Below are positions 1 through 17,218 of a stretch of 64,000 nucleotides of DNA, piece after piece. The translations under genes and the position numbers were made by a program. Where the stretch lies: positions 121,150-185,149 of the forward strand of contig NC_085085.1 of assembly GCF_963422355.1 (NCBI RefSeq), written 5' to 3'. Origin of the DNA: Corticium candelabrum (Eukaryota; Porifera; Homoscleromorpha; Homosclerophorida; Plakinidae). The notes under the pieces are model-generated. The model searched no databases and was not told the origin of the DNA. It saw only the letters and a list, made by a program, of their open reading frames with translations. How positions within the stretch are numbered: position 1 is the first letter of the stretch; each line of letters opens with the position of its first letter.

Positions 1-6171
<6,171 letters not shown>

Positions 6172-6931
6172 ACTATGAGAGATTCAGAATTGCTTGAGCG
6201 CGCAATGAACTATTTTGGTGTGTTTGCTTTGCTGCTATAGGAACTTCTAATGCTACTCTATCAGTTGCTGTTTTTGTTTGTAGCATTTTTGATTGTATTT
6301 GTGTAACCGGTTATATTGTGGGTATGCCAGAAATGGCACCCTACACATTTACATCTTGCACATCTTGCTGTGGGAACCCGAGACCTATAAGAAGTACACT
6401 CTTTGCTTTATATGTTTGCACTCCAAATATTCACTCAGTCCGATTTGTCTGTTTTTTCATCTATTAGAGACATGTCTAGCGAAAAGTCGTTTGTATAGGT
6501 AGTGTTATATGGCTGCACTAGACATCTGCATGGCTTTTTTATACAGTGACAAATAACGTAATCAGTTCATTGATTCAGAATGGGATACCTCGATCCAATT
6601 TGTGGCCAAAACCGAAAGGGAGACAAGGTAAAAACTAACTTTCAAAGGCATAGCTGGTTCCTAGGACAATCCAGATCCTCGTTATCTTCATTTTCCCAGT
6701 GTTCAAACAGCTCTGAAATCTGTAAGCTCGAGCTCATTGATGGATCCATGATGTCACAGTGACTTATACAGGAGGTCAGCTTCTTTTCAGTCAATTACTC
6801 AAGGCAAAGTTACTGTATTACAAGTCTACTCTGAGTCTAATTGGCGAACGAAGCGAGCCTCTCTCTTGTCATGTCAATTGAGCTCGAGATATATTATATT
6901 TATATATTTATCTACTATATAAAGCTCAAAT

Positions 6932-6951
6932 TGTCTGTCTGTCTGTCTGTC

Positions 6952-7004
<53 letters not shown>
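6932..7004. repeat. (CTGT)n-(GT)n compound microsatellite
   Basis: About six CTGT units are followed directly by about 24 uninterrupted GT units. Confidence 0.95.
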
Positions 7005-7005
<1 letters not shown>

Positions 7006-7278
7006 CGCGTTTGGGGGCCACGTCTTTTGTCCGTTCGCAACCGAAATCGGTACACACACTCGGCATGCATAGGAGAAGGTTTGCGTAAAAAAATTAAAAA
7101 ATTATGCACCGGGTCCCCTCTCGAGGGGTCGACCCCCGCGTAAAATTTCTCGATGACGCTAACGCTACACATTCCGGTTCATTCCAACACACGCCCACGC
7201 CAGTCCTGTGTAGACCCTATGCATCGCCGTCCTTCGCAAAGCTTCGAGCGATCGAATATCTCTTGACGACGAAACTTA

Positions 7279-7891
7279 AGCTGGATTTACAATATGGGAA
7301 CGCTTGAGCGTCGCGTCGCGTGCGTCCAGTCACGTTGTCTTGCGTGGGAGTGGCACGTATCGCGTCACACGCGTCGTACCATTCACAATACGATTTCAGC
7401 GCGCCGTAGACGTCGCTGCCTGAATTATTGAACTGACCACTCGCGCTTCGATTTTCTACTAGCAGAACTCTGCCGGAACCCCCAGCTTGCTCAAAATCAA
7501 TTTCGAGGCGTTCTCCCATGCACGCAGGTCTTTGTACGTCTTGCAGTTGATCATCTACAAGCAAGGACAGCTCCCTACGCAATCTACAGACCGCTCAACG
7601 TCGAGTACAGCGCCCAAATCAATAATCATTGCCCACGGAAGCCACACGTGCATTTATATTTGGCTGTGATTGGTCGAAATGAAGGTGCTACTTCCGACGC
7701 GATGTGTAAAGCTTCCGATTCGACGCTCAAATAGAACTTGGTTCTATTTGGACGCGTCGCGTCGCGAGCGTCGCGTCCGTCGAACGTCGCGTCGCGTAGA
7801 CCATTTACAATTTGAATTTGTACTACGCGACGTGACGCGACGCGACGCATGCGACGCGACGCTCAAACGTTTGCATATTGTAAATCCAGCT
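7279..7891. mobile_element. 613-bp MITE, PIF/Harbinger-like, TTA target duplication
   Basis: The left end reads AGCTGGATTTACAATATG and the right end is its reverse complement. Both ends are flanked by TTA (7276-7278 and 7892-7894), matching the 3-bp TWA target duplication typical of PIF/Harbinger. Subterminal regions are packed with GACGC/GCGTC repeats (GAGCGTCGCGTCGCG and inverted copies), consistent with multiple transposase-binding sites. No transposase is encoded, so it is non-autonomous. The superfamily is inferred only from the TSD length and sequence. Confidence 0.8.
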
Positions 7892-9782
7892 TTACTCTTC
7901 TATCGCTTGCGTTTCTCTCCAAATTCTGATTGCATTTGCACCGAATCCAACCTACACGTTTTCTGCAGCAAGCGCTACACGGGGAGTGTGTCAATTTCGA
8001 TCGAAACAAGCGCGAAGAGCAAGATTCGAATTCATTCAGCATATCCGGGACCTCGCAACAAAGATTGCACGTGACGTATCCACAGACCTATCTTTACACT
8101 ACAGTATCTTGCCCGTACGACGGACGGGCCATGTATACTAGTCTATTTATATATATACGTACGTCAGCACTTGTCATATGGATTTACGGCAAAACAGAAA
8201 GACAAATCAACAAAACGACGATGCCAGATGAATGCAATTTTGACTCCGTAACATATGCGCTAAAAATTGAAGCATGGGATCTCTTTTGAGGGGTCGACTC
8301 AATTGTAATTTGTTGGCGAGGAGAGTCAAACGACTCTCGATTTTGCTCCCTTACGCGACTAAAGAGAAAAGGAGACTGATTTGTGACAAGCGGAATGAAA
8401 AAGAAAAGCTAAAAGAAGAGAAAAGTCTGTTTTTTGAGTTTCCGCGCGTTACTTTGATAGAAATTATTGCTACGCAACCATTGTCACGTGACTATGCGAT
8501 CATTGTTACGCGACTATCTCAGTAAACGAGTGAGACGATTGAAGCGTGAACGAAGAATTGAAGACAACTATAGTGTTTTGCGTTCGATTATTTGAACTCA
8601 GCGTTCAGTTACTCGATTCAGGCAATCAATTATCCGATGTTCTGTCCTAATTAGAAGTACCAAATATAGAAATAATTATTTTAGTCGCACATTTCTTTCA
8701 TGACGTCTTTCTATGATGCTCACTCACGTTTCAGCTGAACACTAAATGATTGATTCAAGAAAGGTGGGAAGATGAAGTAGTGAAATTCGAGCTCTTCATT
8801 AGCTAAAACCAGCTGCGGCGCATGATGGACTGTTGCATGGTATCATGCAAGACGCGCGATTTACAAAGTATGCGGATTACACCACGATTGACGGAGCAAG
8901 GCGTTGTTCTGTAGGCTTCCTAGATATGTAGATCTAGGACCTTCGTGGTAACGTGGGACACCAAGATTAGTGCAAATGAAATTTTTCTACAACACACGCT
9001 AAAACTTCACGCTAAAGTCAAGATTAATTACAAATTATTGCGTCTGATGATATTTGAGCAGCTGCCCAACCGCAGACTATGTAAGTTATTTAGTTGCACA
9101 ACAGCCCTAAGCAACGGATAATTGAACGCCTGAATCGAATAATTGAACGCAAAATACTATAGAAGAGCAACTGAAAGTCTATTTCCTGAGTTCCCGCGTT
9201 TGTTTGACAGAAACTATTGCTACGTAACGCAACCATTGTTACGCGAATAGGTAAAGACAGAACACCATCGCTCGCCAAACACAATGCTAACCGAGCATTT
9301 ACTAGTTTAGTTGTAGTCTGTGCCTCTACATAATATGCAGCTCACTCGAGCAGCAGCAGGTAACGTTGCTGCGTGCAACTACTAAAAATCCTGTTCTGTA
9401 CGTACATGTTTAATTTTTGTGTAGTCCACACACGTACGGCGATCAATGACTAGCCAGTTCGATATAGATTGCACACAGAAATCTGGTGCACTACGTACAC
9501 ACATACAGATACAATACAGACGACAGCAAGGACAGGTGAAACTCTAGCTAGTGTACCGTTGCCATGGAAACGCGTACGGCAAGTCTGGTTTGGTTCAGTC
9601 AATCTCACAAGTGAAAGCAAGCGTATGTACGTGTACTGTTATGTAGTAGTAGACTGCAGTAAATAGAAAACACATTATTGTTACGCGTGGATGTGCACTC
9701 TATTACAAGTGACCTATTTTCTTGGCTTCCTGTTACGAGATCAGTCTACGCATGCGCGAAAGTACAGGAATGCGAAGTGGAG

Positions 9783-12700
9783 ATGGCGTTTGAATTGGCC
9801 GCAACACCGTTTAGACGTCTTAAGCTAGCGTCGTTTGCTCCTCTAATGTACGAGAGTGCATTTCCAACTGTGCTAATGTTGACTGCAAGTCTAATAGTAG
9901 TTTTTATTGTTCTTTCCAGTTCAGCAGAGAGAGCTGTCTGTCCGAAGTGCAAATCATCTCGTAAATACTTTTGCTACACGTGCTTTATTCCTGTAGGAAT
10001 ATCAGAGTCTTCCTTACCGACAGTCGAATTGCCGCTGCAGGTCGACATGTGCGTATATGTGCCTAGAGTTCGTATACTGCATACTAGAATAATAGATATG
10101 ACAATCATGTTATATAGCGATGCATATGGAAATAGTATTTTCCCGGTTGTGTGACAAAACTGCATGTCTGGACAACGACGTATTATGTAATTGATTAAAA
10201 GATAGATTGAACTGAACTTATGGATTTTGCTCTTTGTCTGCCCATGAAAAAACAAACTTGTATAAATGTCAAGGCACATAGATATTTAATTAAGTTGTAT
10301 TGAATTTTAATTGGATGTGATGACTCTGTTATACATTAATTGCTTGACTGAGAATGGGTGACAGCCCACTGCAACTTTGATCATGCATGTTTGTGTGCTG
10401 TATGTGTGTCTACTGTTTCAAGTGAACTGTTACTCTGTTGATTTGTGTTGCGATAGCATAAGCACATCAGACCTTAAGAGTTTGCAAATCCAGCTAGCTA
10501 GCTGAGACCACTTTGGAAAAAGTGATGTAGCTAGAGATGAGGTAGAGCATCCAATTAACTCTGCATTCATTCGGCTGTCCTCAATCCTGTCAATACTAGA
10601 CTGATGAAAGTTTTATGGCAAATTATGAACATACTGTTATACAGTGATCACACCCAATTAAAATACTGTTATACACTACTTTCGTGGCTTTGTTTCTTCT
10701 CATCAAGCTTATACACTAGGGGTGTATTCGTTTGGGACTATCTTTTTCTGGAAAAGTCTAGGTTGGATAGAGTCAAAAGAGGCAGGGCACGTTTACCAAT
10801 CAAACAGAACTTTTCTGAAACGAGATAGATGAGGCGGTAACAGAACTATGCGCATGCGTAGAATCAGTGCCTGTGTCAGAATCACCCAGGTGTACGTGTT
10901 CTTTGTCGTAGCCGTTTCATCTACTTTTTCTACTGTTAGATTGGCTACTAACTCTTAGGAAGTTTGTTCTGCCGAACAAAAGAAATCAGCTGCCGTTCAA
11001 CTTTTGCGTGAGCAATCCAGAATAAGCGCAACTAGTGGTCTGGAAATGTTACACAAGGCTAGCGCGTTGAGTTGGAAGGTCAAAGCTGGTAGAGACACAA
11101 GTTTTACATGTCTAGGTGCTTTTTCTATCCTTTCTATCCGTACTGATAATAGGATGGGTTGGAAAGTCTATCCTCTCTATCCTTTTTTTGGAAACAGAAA
11201 AGTTACCAATCGAACAGCGTTAATACATTTCCAGTCTATCCGTTTCTGGAAAGGTTTGGGAAACTGTTCATTTTATCCGGAAAAGGAAAGGTGCCCAATC
11301 GAACACGCTAGCGGGCAAGTGATACATATATGTGACTTACATTTAACTGAAACTGTTATTGAAGTTTCAGTTTTCGTCTAAGTTATCATCAGGCATCCAT
11401 GTGCTATTTCTGTGACATATTTTCTTGTTGACCAGCACTCTTGTTTACTAGCACTTTTGTTGACCAGCACTCCAAACCTGTTGACTGTAGATCTCTGACT
11501 AATATAGAGGTTGTTCTTTTTAGTATTAGCTTGTAGGTTTAATGAAAGTTTTTCTGTGATAATAGTGTTTAGTTGCTCTAGAAGTGGCATTTTCTGCTCT
11601 AGGAATGACATTTTCTTTTTCAGAATAAAACACAGTTTGGAGAGAGTTGGGAAAAGCACGTCATCTCACGCACGAATTTTGTCTCCTCATTCAGTGAACA
11701 TTCATATCTACCCTGTGAGCTGGATACAATGGGATAATTTATTAGCAAGACAGTAATTGTCAATGTCATGTATTGCAGGACATCCCCAGCTATTCAGACA
11801 CAAACAAAGTTAGTGATGGAATGTGCATAATTATTTAGGAAACACATTGATATACATAGCACAGCTGCATCTAAAGTTGGAAATTAAGAATTGTCATCAG
11901 TAGGGAAGCAATCTATCCTGTTGTGGGATTCTGTTGTGGTTCTCCCTTAAGGCTGGTTCACAATATTGACGCTCACCTGAGCGTCAACATCAAAGACACC
12001 GCCTGCTGCATCCCTTGATGTTGAGGCTGACGCTGGAATAGGATTCATTTCTTATTGTGAACCAGGCTTTAGTCATGACACTACTAGTATCAAGGAACAA
12101 TACGCTGAGAGTGAACCTACTGTTGGTAATTAAGGCTTTGATTTGCACTATAACATAGAAAGATGGTTTTGAGTGATTAGTTGTTACAGTAGTTGTAAGT
12201 CTTATCAGTGGGACCTACATATTTCAGTAATTATAGTTTACACACACATGTACAGTTGTGAGTTGCATTACAATATAGGAAATATACAAATAAAATACCA
12301 TATTTGGACAGCCAATGTAAATGTCTGGGCAACACATGTAGGTGTACTTGGCTCCACTGCAAAAACTGCATATGTAGGTACGATCAGACTTACCAACAAG
12401 ATTTAAAATCTGAGCGACATGTATAGGCTGTTGTTATTTATGGTGCAGGCAGTTTTATATAAATCAGCAGCTTAAGGTGCATTAATCAAAATAATTGACT
12501 ATCTTGGTTTGTTCAGGTTCTACTCCTCTTTCCAGGCCCAGTTAGTAATACATGCTGTGTTCTTGTCGCTGATATGAACTCCCAGCATGTGCTATGTGCA
12601 GGAAACTCCTTCACTTGACTCATTGTTGCCAGGAAAGACTACAGAGCACAAGCAATGTTCTACTGGTGTTTCATCTGCCAAGAGGCAACGTTTACAAAGA

Positions 12701-13463
12701 CCGTTATGTGAGCGCCTTATCGTTGTTGATTCAACATGGTCACAAGCAAAACGAATAACAGCAGTATGTTTCAAATTCAATAACAAATGTAGTTGTGTTA
12801 CCTTACAGCATTTATTTCATAACTTAGGATGACCGACTGCATGATATCCCAAGAGTCCAACTGAAGCAAGCAGAGACATTCTTCTGGAGGTCAGACTTTT
12901 TCAAAACATGTCAGATCATATTCTGAGATATGAAATAAAGTGTACCAACTTTCCTTTCCCACCCTGATAGTATACACCAAGCCTGTTGACCCAATCCGTC
13001 CAAAGGATGCAAGGGTTCCCTCCCTGGCAACTGTACTCAATAGTGACATCATGTGATCCCTACTGAACGGCAGCGTATCATATTTATAGCTACACTCAGT
13101 TTTTAAGATTCAGTTCAGTCTTTTGAGGAATGTAAATTGTCTAAAATGCACGACTGCTCTGACAAACAAACCAGCATAGCAACTGATGTGTGAACAAAAT
13201 GATCATTTCACTTTCTCTTCAGAAAACAGAGTAAGCCAAGTCACTACCTTGCAACAATAGAGGCCATCTACTATTTCTTCAAGCAACTTCACGAACTACA
13301 AGAAGAAAGGTGCATCATAATTCATTTAACACGTGGCATGTTGTCTGACACAACCTACCCACATACTTTGTTTTGCAGGTCATATGATGGACAGTATGAT
13401 AACCTGCTGTACTTCTTTGCATTCCAGTATTTATTAATAAAGAATAAGAAGGAAACAAAATAA
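9783..13463 (+). CDS. DTWD1: DTWD1-type tRNA-uridine aminocarboxypropyltransferase
   Basis: Members of this family add the 3-amino-3-carboxypropyl group to uridine in tRNA (acp3U; human DTWD1 acts at position 20), using S-adenosylmethionine. Exons: 9783-9847, 9920-10048, 11624-11714, 11779-11808, 12517-12540, 12602-12763, 12828-12889, 13223-13309 and 13379-13463. They sum to 735 nt, giving about 244 aa against about 304 in human; the difference lies mainly in the N-terminus and a linker. Diagnostic features are a CPKC...CYTC zinc-like motif near the start, IIKH...GKSTSSHARILSP, the LLLFPGP motif, and the namesake IVVDSTWSQ box. These are followed by FFWR, HYLATIEAIYYF and YDGQYDNLLYFFAFQY. 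Two exons are only 30 and 24 nt long. The first intron (72 nt) is divisible by three and open, so its reality rests on family similarity. Introns carry two inverted-repeat elements. The gene is convergent with MMS19. Confidence 0.9.
10720..11307. mobile_element. 588-bp inverted-repeat element in DTWD1 intron 2
   Basis: The ends are GGGTGTATTCGTTTGGG and, inverted, CGTGTTCGATTGGGC. The tetranucleotide CTAG flanks both sides (10716-10719 and 11308-11311). The motif ACCAATCGAACAGCG recurs inside near 11205-11219 and, diverged, at 10795-10810. Several TCTATCC and TTTCTGGAAA segments repeat internally, so the copy may be composite. No coding capacity is visible. Superfamily unknown; CTAG is palindromic, so the duplication could be coincidental. 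Confidence 0.5.
11950..12068. mobile_element. 119-bp MITE, same end type as the 613-bp element
   Basis: The ends are AGGCTGGTTCACAATA and, inverted, AGCCTGGTTCACAATA. TTA flanks both sides (11947-11949 and 12069-12071). A subterminal palindrome (TTGACGCTCACCTGAGCGTCAA) resembles the GAGCGTC repeats of the element at 7279-7891. It lies in the DTWD1 intron between exons 4 and 5. Non-autonomous. Confidence 0.8.
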
Positions 13464-13753
13464 CAATATTAACTTTTACCTGTGAAATAAAATGTGTGCT
13501 AAATGAACCATGAACTCACCAAGTAAAACAGATCGTTAATTACAGTCAACCAAATGTAATGGTTGAAGTCACATTAACCAGCGCAGGAGATCCCGATCCC
13601 ATCACATTTCCCTTATGAAAGAATCTCTACATTGTACTCACATGTCATATTCACTGTTAAATTAAGTTTATCAATCTTCGTGACATCAAATTGGTCCTCT
13701 TCCAAGATGTGAATAGGTGACTTTCCTATTGCTTAGCAGAACCCAACAGAAAC

Positions 13754-13789
<36 letters not shown>

Positions 13790-14042
13790 AGTCCATGTGT
13801 TCACCATATCTGATATTTCCACCAATCATTTGCATAAACAGGAATTGCCTATTTTGAAACTCATGGTCTTTCCAAACCAATTGAATTACTAGTATTTATA
13901 ACACACAGCCACATAGCCAAAGAACACAATTCTGGATGAATATTCAATGTTCAGTTCAAATTGTAATGGAATGCCAATGACGGCTTTGCAATTAGTTTGG
14001 TGGAAATTCGTGTAACTACGAGCAACACAGCATTTGTGACAT
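13464..14042. other. Convergent 3' spacer between DTWD1 and MMS19
   Basis: A stretch of 579 bp lies between the two stop codons and must hold both 3' UTRs. It contains a (CA)n tract at about 13756-13784. Nothing else was recognised. Confidence 0.7.
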
Positions 14043-16198
14043 TTACCATTCTCCTCGACATTTGACTGCTTCTTTCCTCACCAGTCGTTTCTTATCATCA
14101 AGAGTTGCAGCTAATGCTCTGATAACTTTCAATCGAAATGGGAAAACCTAAATTATCCATTCAATAACCCAGGTGCAGTCAAATGCCCAGTACGTAGTCA
14201 TAAAACAACAGACCAGGTGATGTGGAAGAACTGTCATTAAACCTAGGCACTGCAAAGCTGATATCCTCACTTTCTAGAATACATGTAATGCAGCATAAAT
14301 AACAACCTTGAGTACCACATTGCTTTATCACCATTTGTTGAGGTTGTTGTGCTAATGAAAGTAAAGAAGGCATGAGTGAAGTCAAGTGCTGACTGATAAT
14401 GAGTGGAGCATCACGAACAAGTGAACAAAGAGTAGAAAGTGTTGAGGTCTTCAAGCTTAACTCAGGCAAAGACAGGGACTGGATAAGAAGAGGCATTACC
14501 TACAAGTAAACAAAAAATCTATGACAAAACCGTTCTCACTATGTGATACAAAAGAACTTTGTGAACAAAGGCATAGGGAAATTTATTAAATAGCAGATAG
14601 ATATCGGCATATTGCAACAATGTGATCACCACGACAAGAATGGACTGGATCTCCTAAACTGTGTCTACCACTCCTCTAACTGTGACACACTGTACTGAAC
14701 TGCAGCATCCTCCACAGTCATATTACATTGTCTACATTCACTCTGTCTGTCGCTACCATTTCTGACTTTCATCTCATAATACATAATATTTTTCTTCATC
14801 TGCATGTCGTCACTTGATGTCTCCTACATAGTTTCTGCAAGTACTAATAAAACAATAACCACATACAAATCATGGAATCCAAGTAGATTCAAATGCAATG
14901 TACAATTAACTGTCATCTTGAATCTACTTGCAAGCTGACAAGATGACAACAAACAATAGGACAATCACCAAGTTTTTAAACATTTGAAAGAAAGACTAGA
15001 CAAAAAACTGACAGTACACAACAACAAACACAAGTACAACACTTGTATTGTGCAAAATCCTGACCAGTTGTAACTCTGCCAAAAGAACTTGCTTGGGAAC
15101 AGACTGTAAAACATACGATAGTGCCTTCACAAATGGACTCTTGCTCCCTGATAAATTCAAATGAAACAAGTCATTCACATTGCAACAAAAAATTCCATCC
15201 AGTGTCACTGACTGTGTAAATGTACTAGTAACAAGCAACAAACACAAAACATCAGAACGTAACTCGGTCAAATGAGCTCGTGTTGTCTACTAAACCAATA
15301 AATATGGTAAGCATATTATCACACTGTTTTATGTAGAATTCAATGACACATCCTCACACTGTTTACATAAAATTCAATGACAACAGTAACGCAATGAAAG
15401 GAAAGGATTAACTCAAAACATGCTGAAAATACAGTGCAATAAATTAAATAATAAAGCCTACCATACAATAACATAACATCTCAACCAACTATAGAAGATG
15501 ACAAAGTTATAACAAACCTTGAGCTCTATTAAAACCATCCACTAGTATTGGCACAGTTTCAATGAAAAACTTCTGACGAAACATCAACTGCAAATTCAAG
15601 ACTAACAATATAGGTTCTACATTTATACAAGTTTCAATTTGTCACTCACTCGACTATTACACACTGTTGTATTAGACATTACGTCTGGACAATCAGACAA
15701 AATAATACAGAAACCATCAGCTGCAGCTTCACCAAGTTGAGATGAAAACAAGCTAATGAGCTAAAAAATATCATGTCACAAGATCAAATAAATATATATA
15801 TATATTTGATAGACCAAAACAGACCTTATCAACCATTGGTTTTGCTAAATCATGTGACCTCATCACTAATGCTTTACACAACTATTCAACACAAAACAAT
15901 AATGTCCATCACGAGTGATGATCAAAGTGCATGATAAAAATGATCTGACCCACAACAGTACAGTAAGTTCTTTTAGCTGAATTGCAGTAAAGCAATTTTC
16001 ATCACTACTCGACCACGAAAACAAATTCTCTGACACAAGGTCAACATACACACGCAACTCTTCTTCTAAACACAATAAACTACTATAATAGGCATGTACA
16101 GTTAAGCCACTTCATTTCATCTCTGTCTATCTGTCTACCTGTCTGTCTGTCAGTTTGTCAATCAGTCTCATTCCTCACTGTTCTTGAAACAATAGTAT

Positions 16199-16279
<81 letters not shown>

Positions 16280-17162
16280 ACAGTTTGAAACTTCAGCAAA
16301 CCTGCTGATTATGCTAATAGTTTACATGACATGTCAGTAAATGTTGTCTAGCTACTATTATTAATGTATCAATCTAAGTCTGCAGTGACAATATCAAGGG
16401 CACACATCATACCATCCTCCATCTTGTTTATTAGTCCTGCTAAGCATTTGGCCGCAGCAGTGCATGTTGGTTGATGTGTAGATGTGCAAGCCAATGACAC
16501 CAGTTGTCTGAGAAGTGTTGGTTCATCCTCGAAATGGATCTGTAGTTGCAAAATAATTAAAACCCAACAACCCACTAATAAATATTGATGTTAACATACA
16601 TCTTTACTGCAATGACACACAACTGCCATTAGCAGGGATACCAACTGAGTTTGATGAAAAGTGGAATTGGCCTAAAACAAAACAGTTTCATACGCTAATA
16701 ATCATAAAAGACAGCAAGCACTATCTTTGCCGATTTCAACCACACAAAAATTATTACCTTCAAGGGCTCAAACCTTTGCACTGGATTATAGTTAAACCAA
16801 ACATTCGCCCTTGTGCTTTTACCATTTACAAACAAGTCTGACACACACTGAACCACTCTGTCTTGAGAGCTACAAAAATTAATCAACATTACAGCAATAT
16901 TTTGAACATGAGGTAGAAAGACCATACCTTGCATCTAATGCTAACATCACATTTCTAATACAGGAACAAACAGCAGCAAGTGTTTCAAGTTTATCATAGA
17001 TATTCCACTTAGCAGGACATTCTGTCATAACACAAGAGGCAACAAGTAAGCAACTACCACCATAGATTATATACAGTACATATATAGGAGAGTGCACACT
17101 CATGAGCATGCACGCATGCATGCACTCACGTAAGCACAGCTAGATCATGCACACACGTGCAT

Positions 17163-17218
<56 letters not shown>

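Larger units (their letters stand above)
6172..9782. other. Repeat-rich intergenic region between ferlin and DTWD1
   Basis: No conserved exon was seen. The stretch holds (CTGT)n running into (GT)n at 6932-7004, an inverted-repeat element at 7279-7891, and partial duplicated segments. Blocks at about 8415-8520 and 9160-9245 are direct repeats. Blocks near 8598-8622 and 9130-9152 are inverted copies of each other. A palindromic GAGGGGTCGACxC motif occurs near 7120-7135 and again at 8288-8300. The CpG content is higher than in flanking sequence. Confidence 0.6.

Noticed and set aside
9678..9782. Upstream extension of the DTWD1 first exon
   Set aside because: In frame, but family comparison gives no support for the extra residues and the Met at 9783 lies just before the conserved region.
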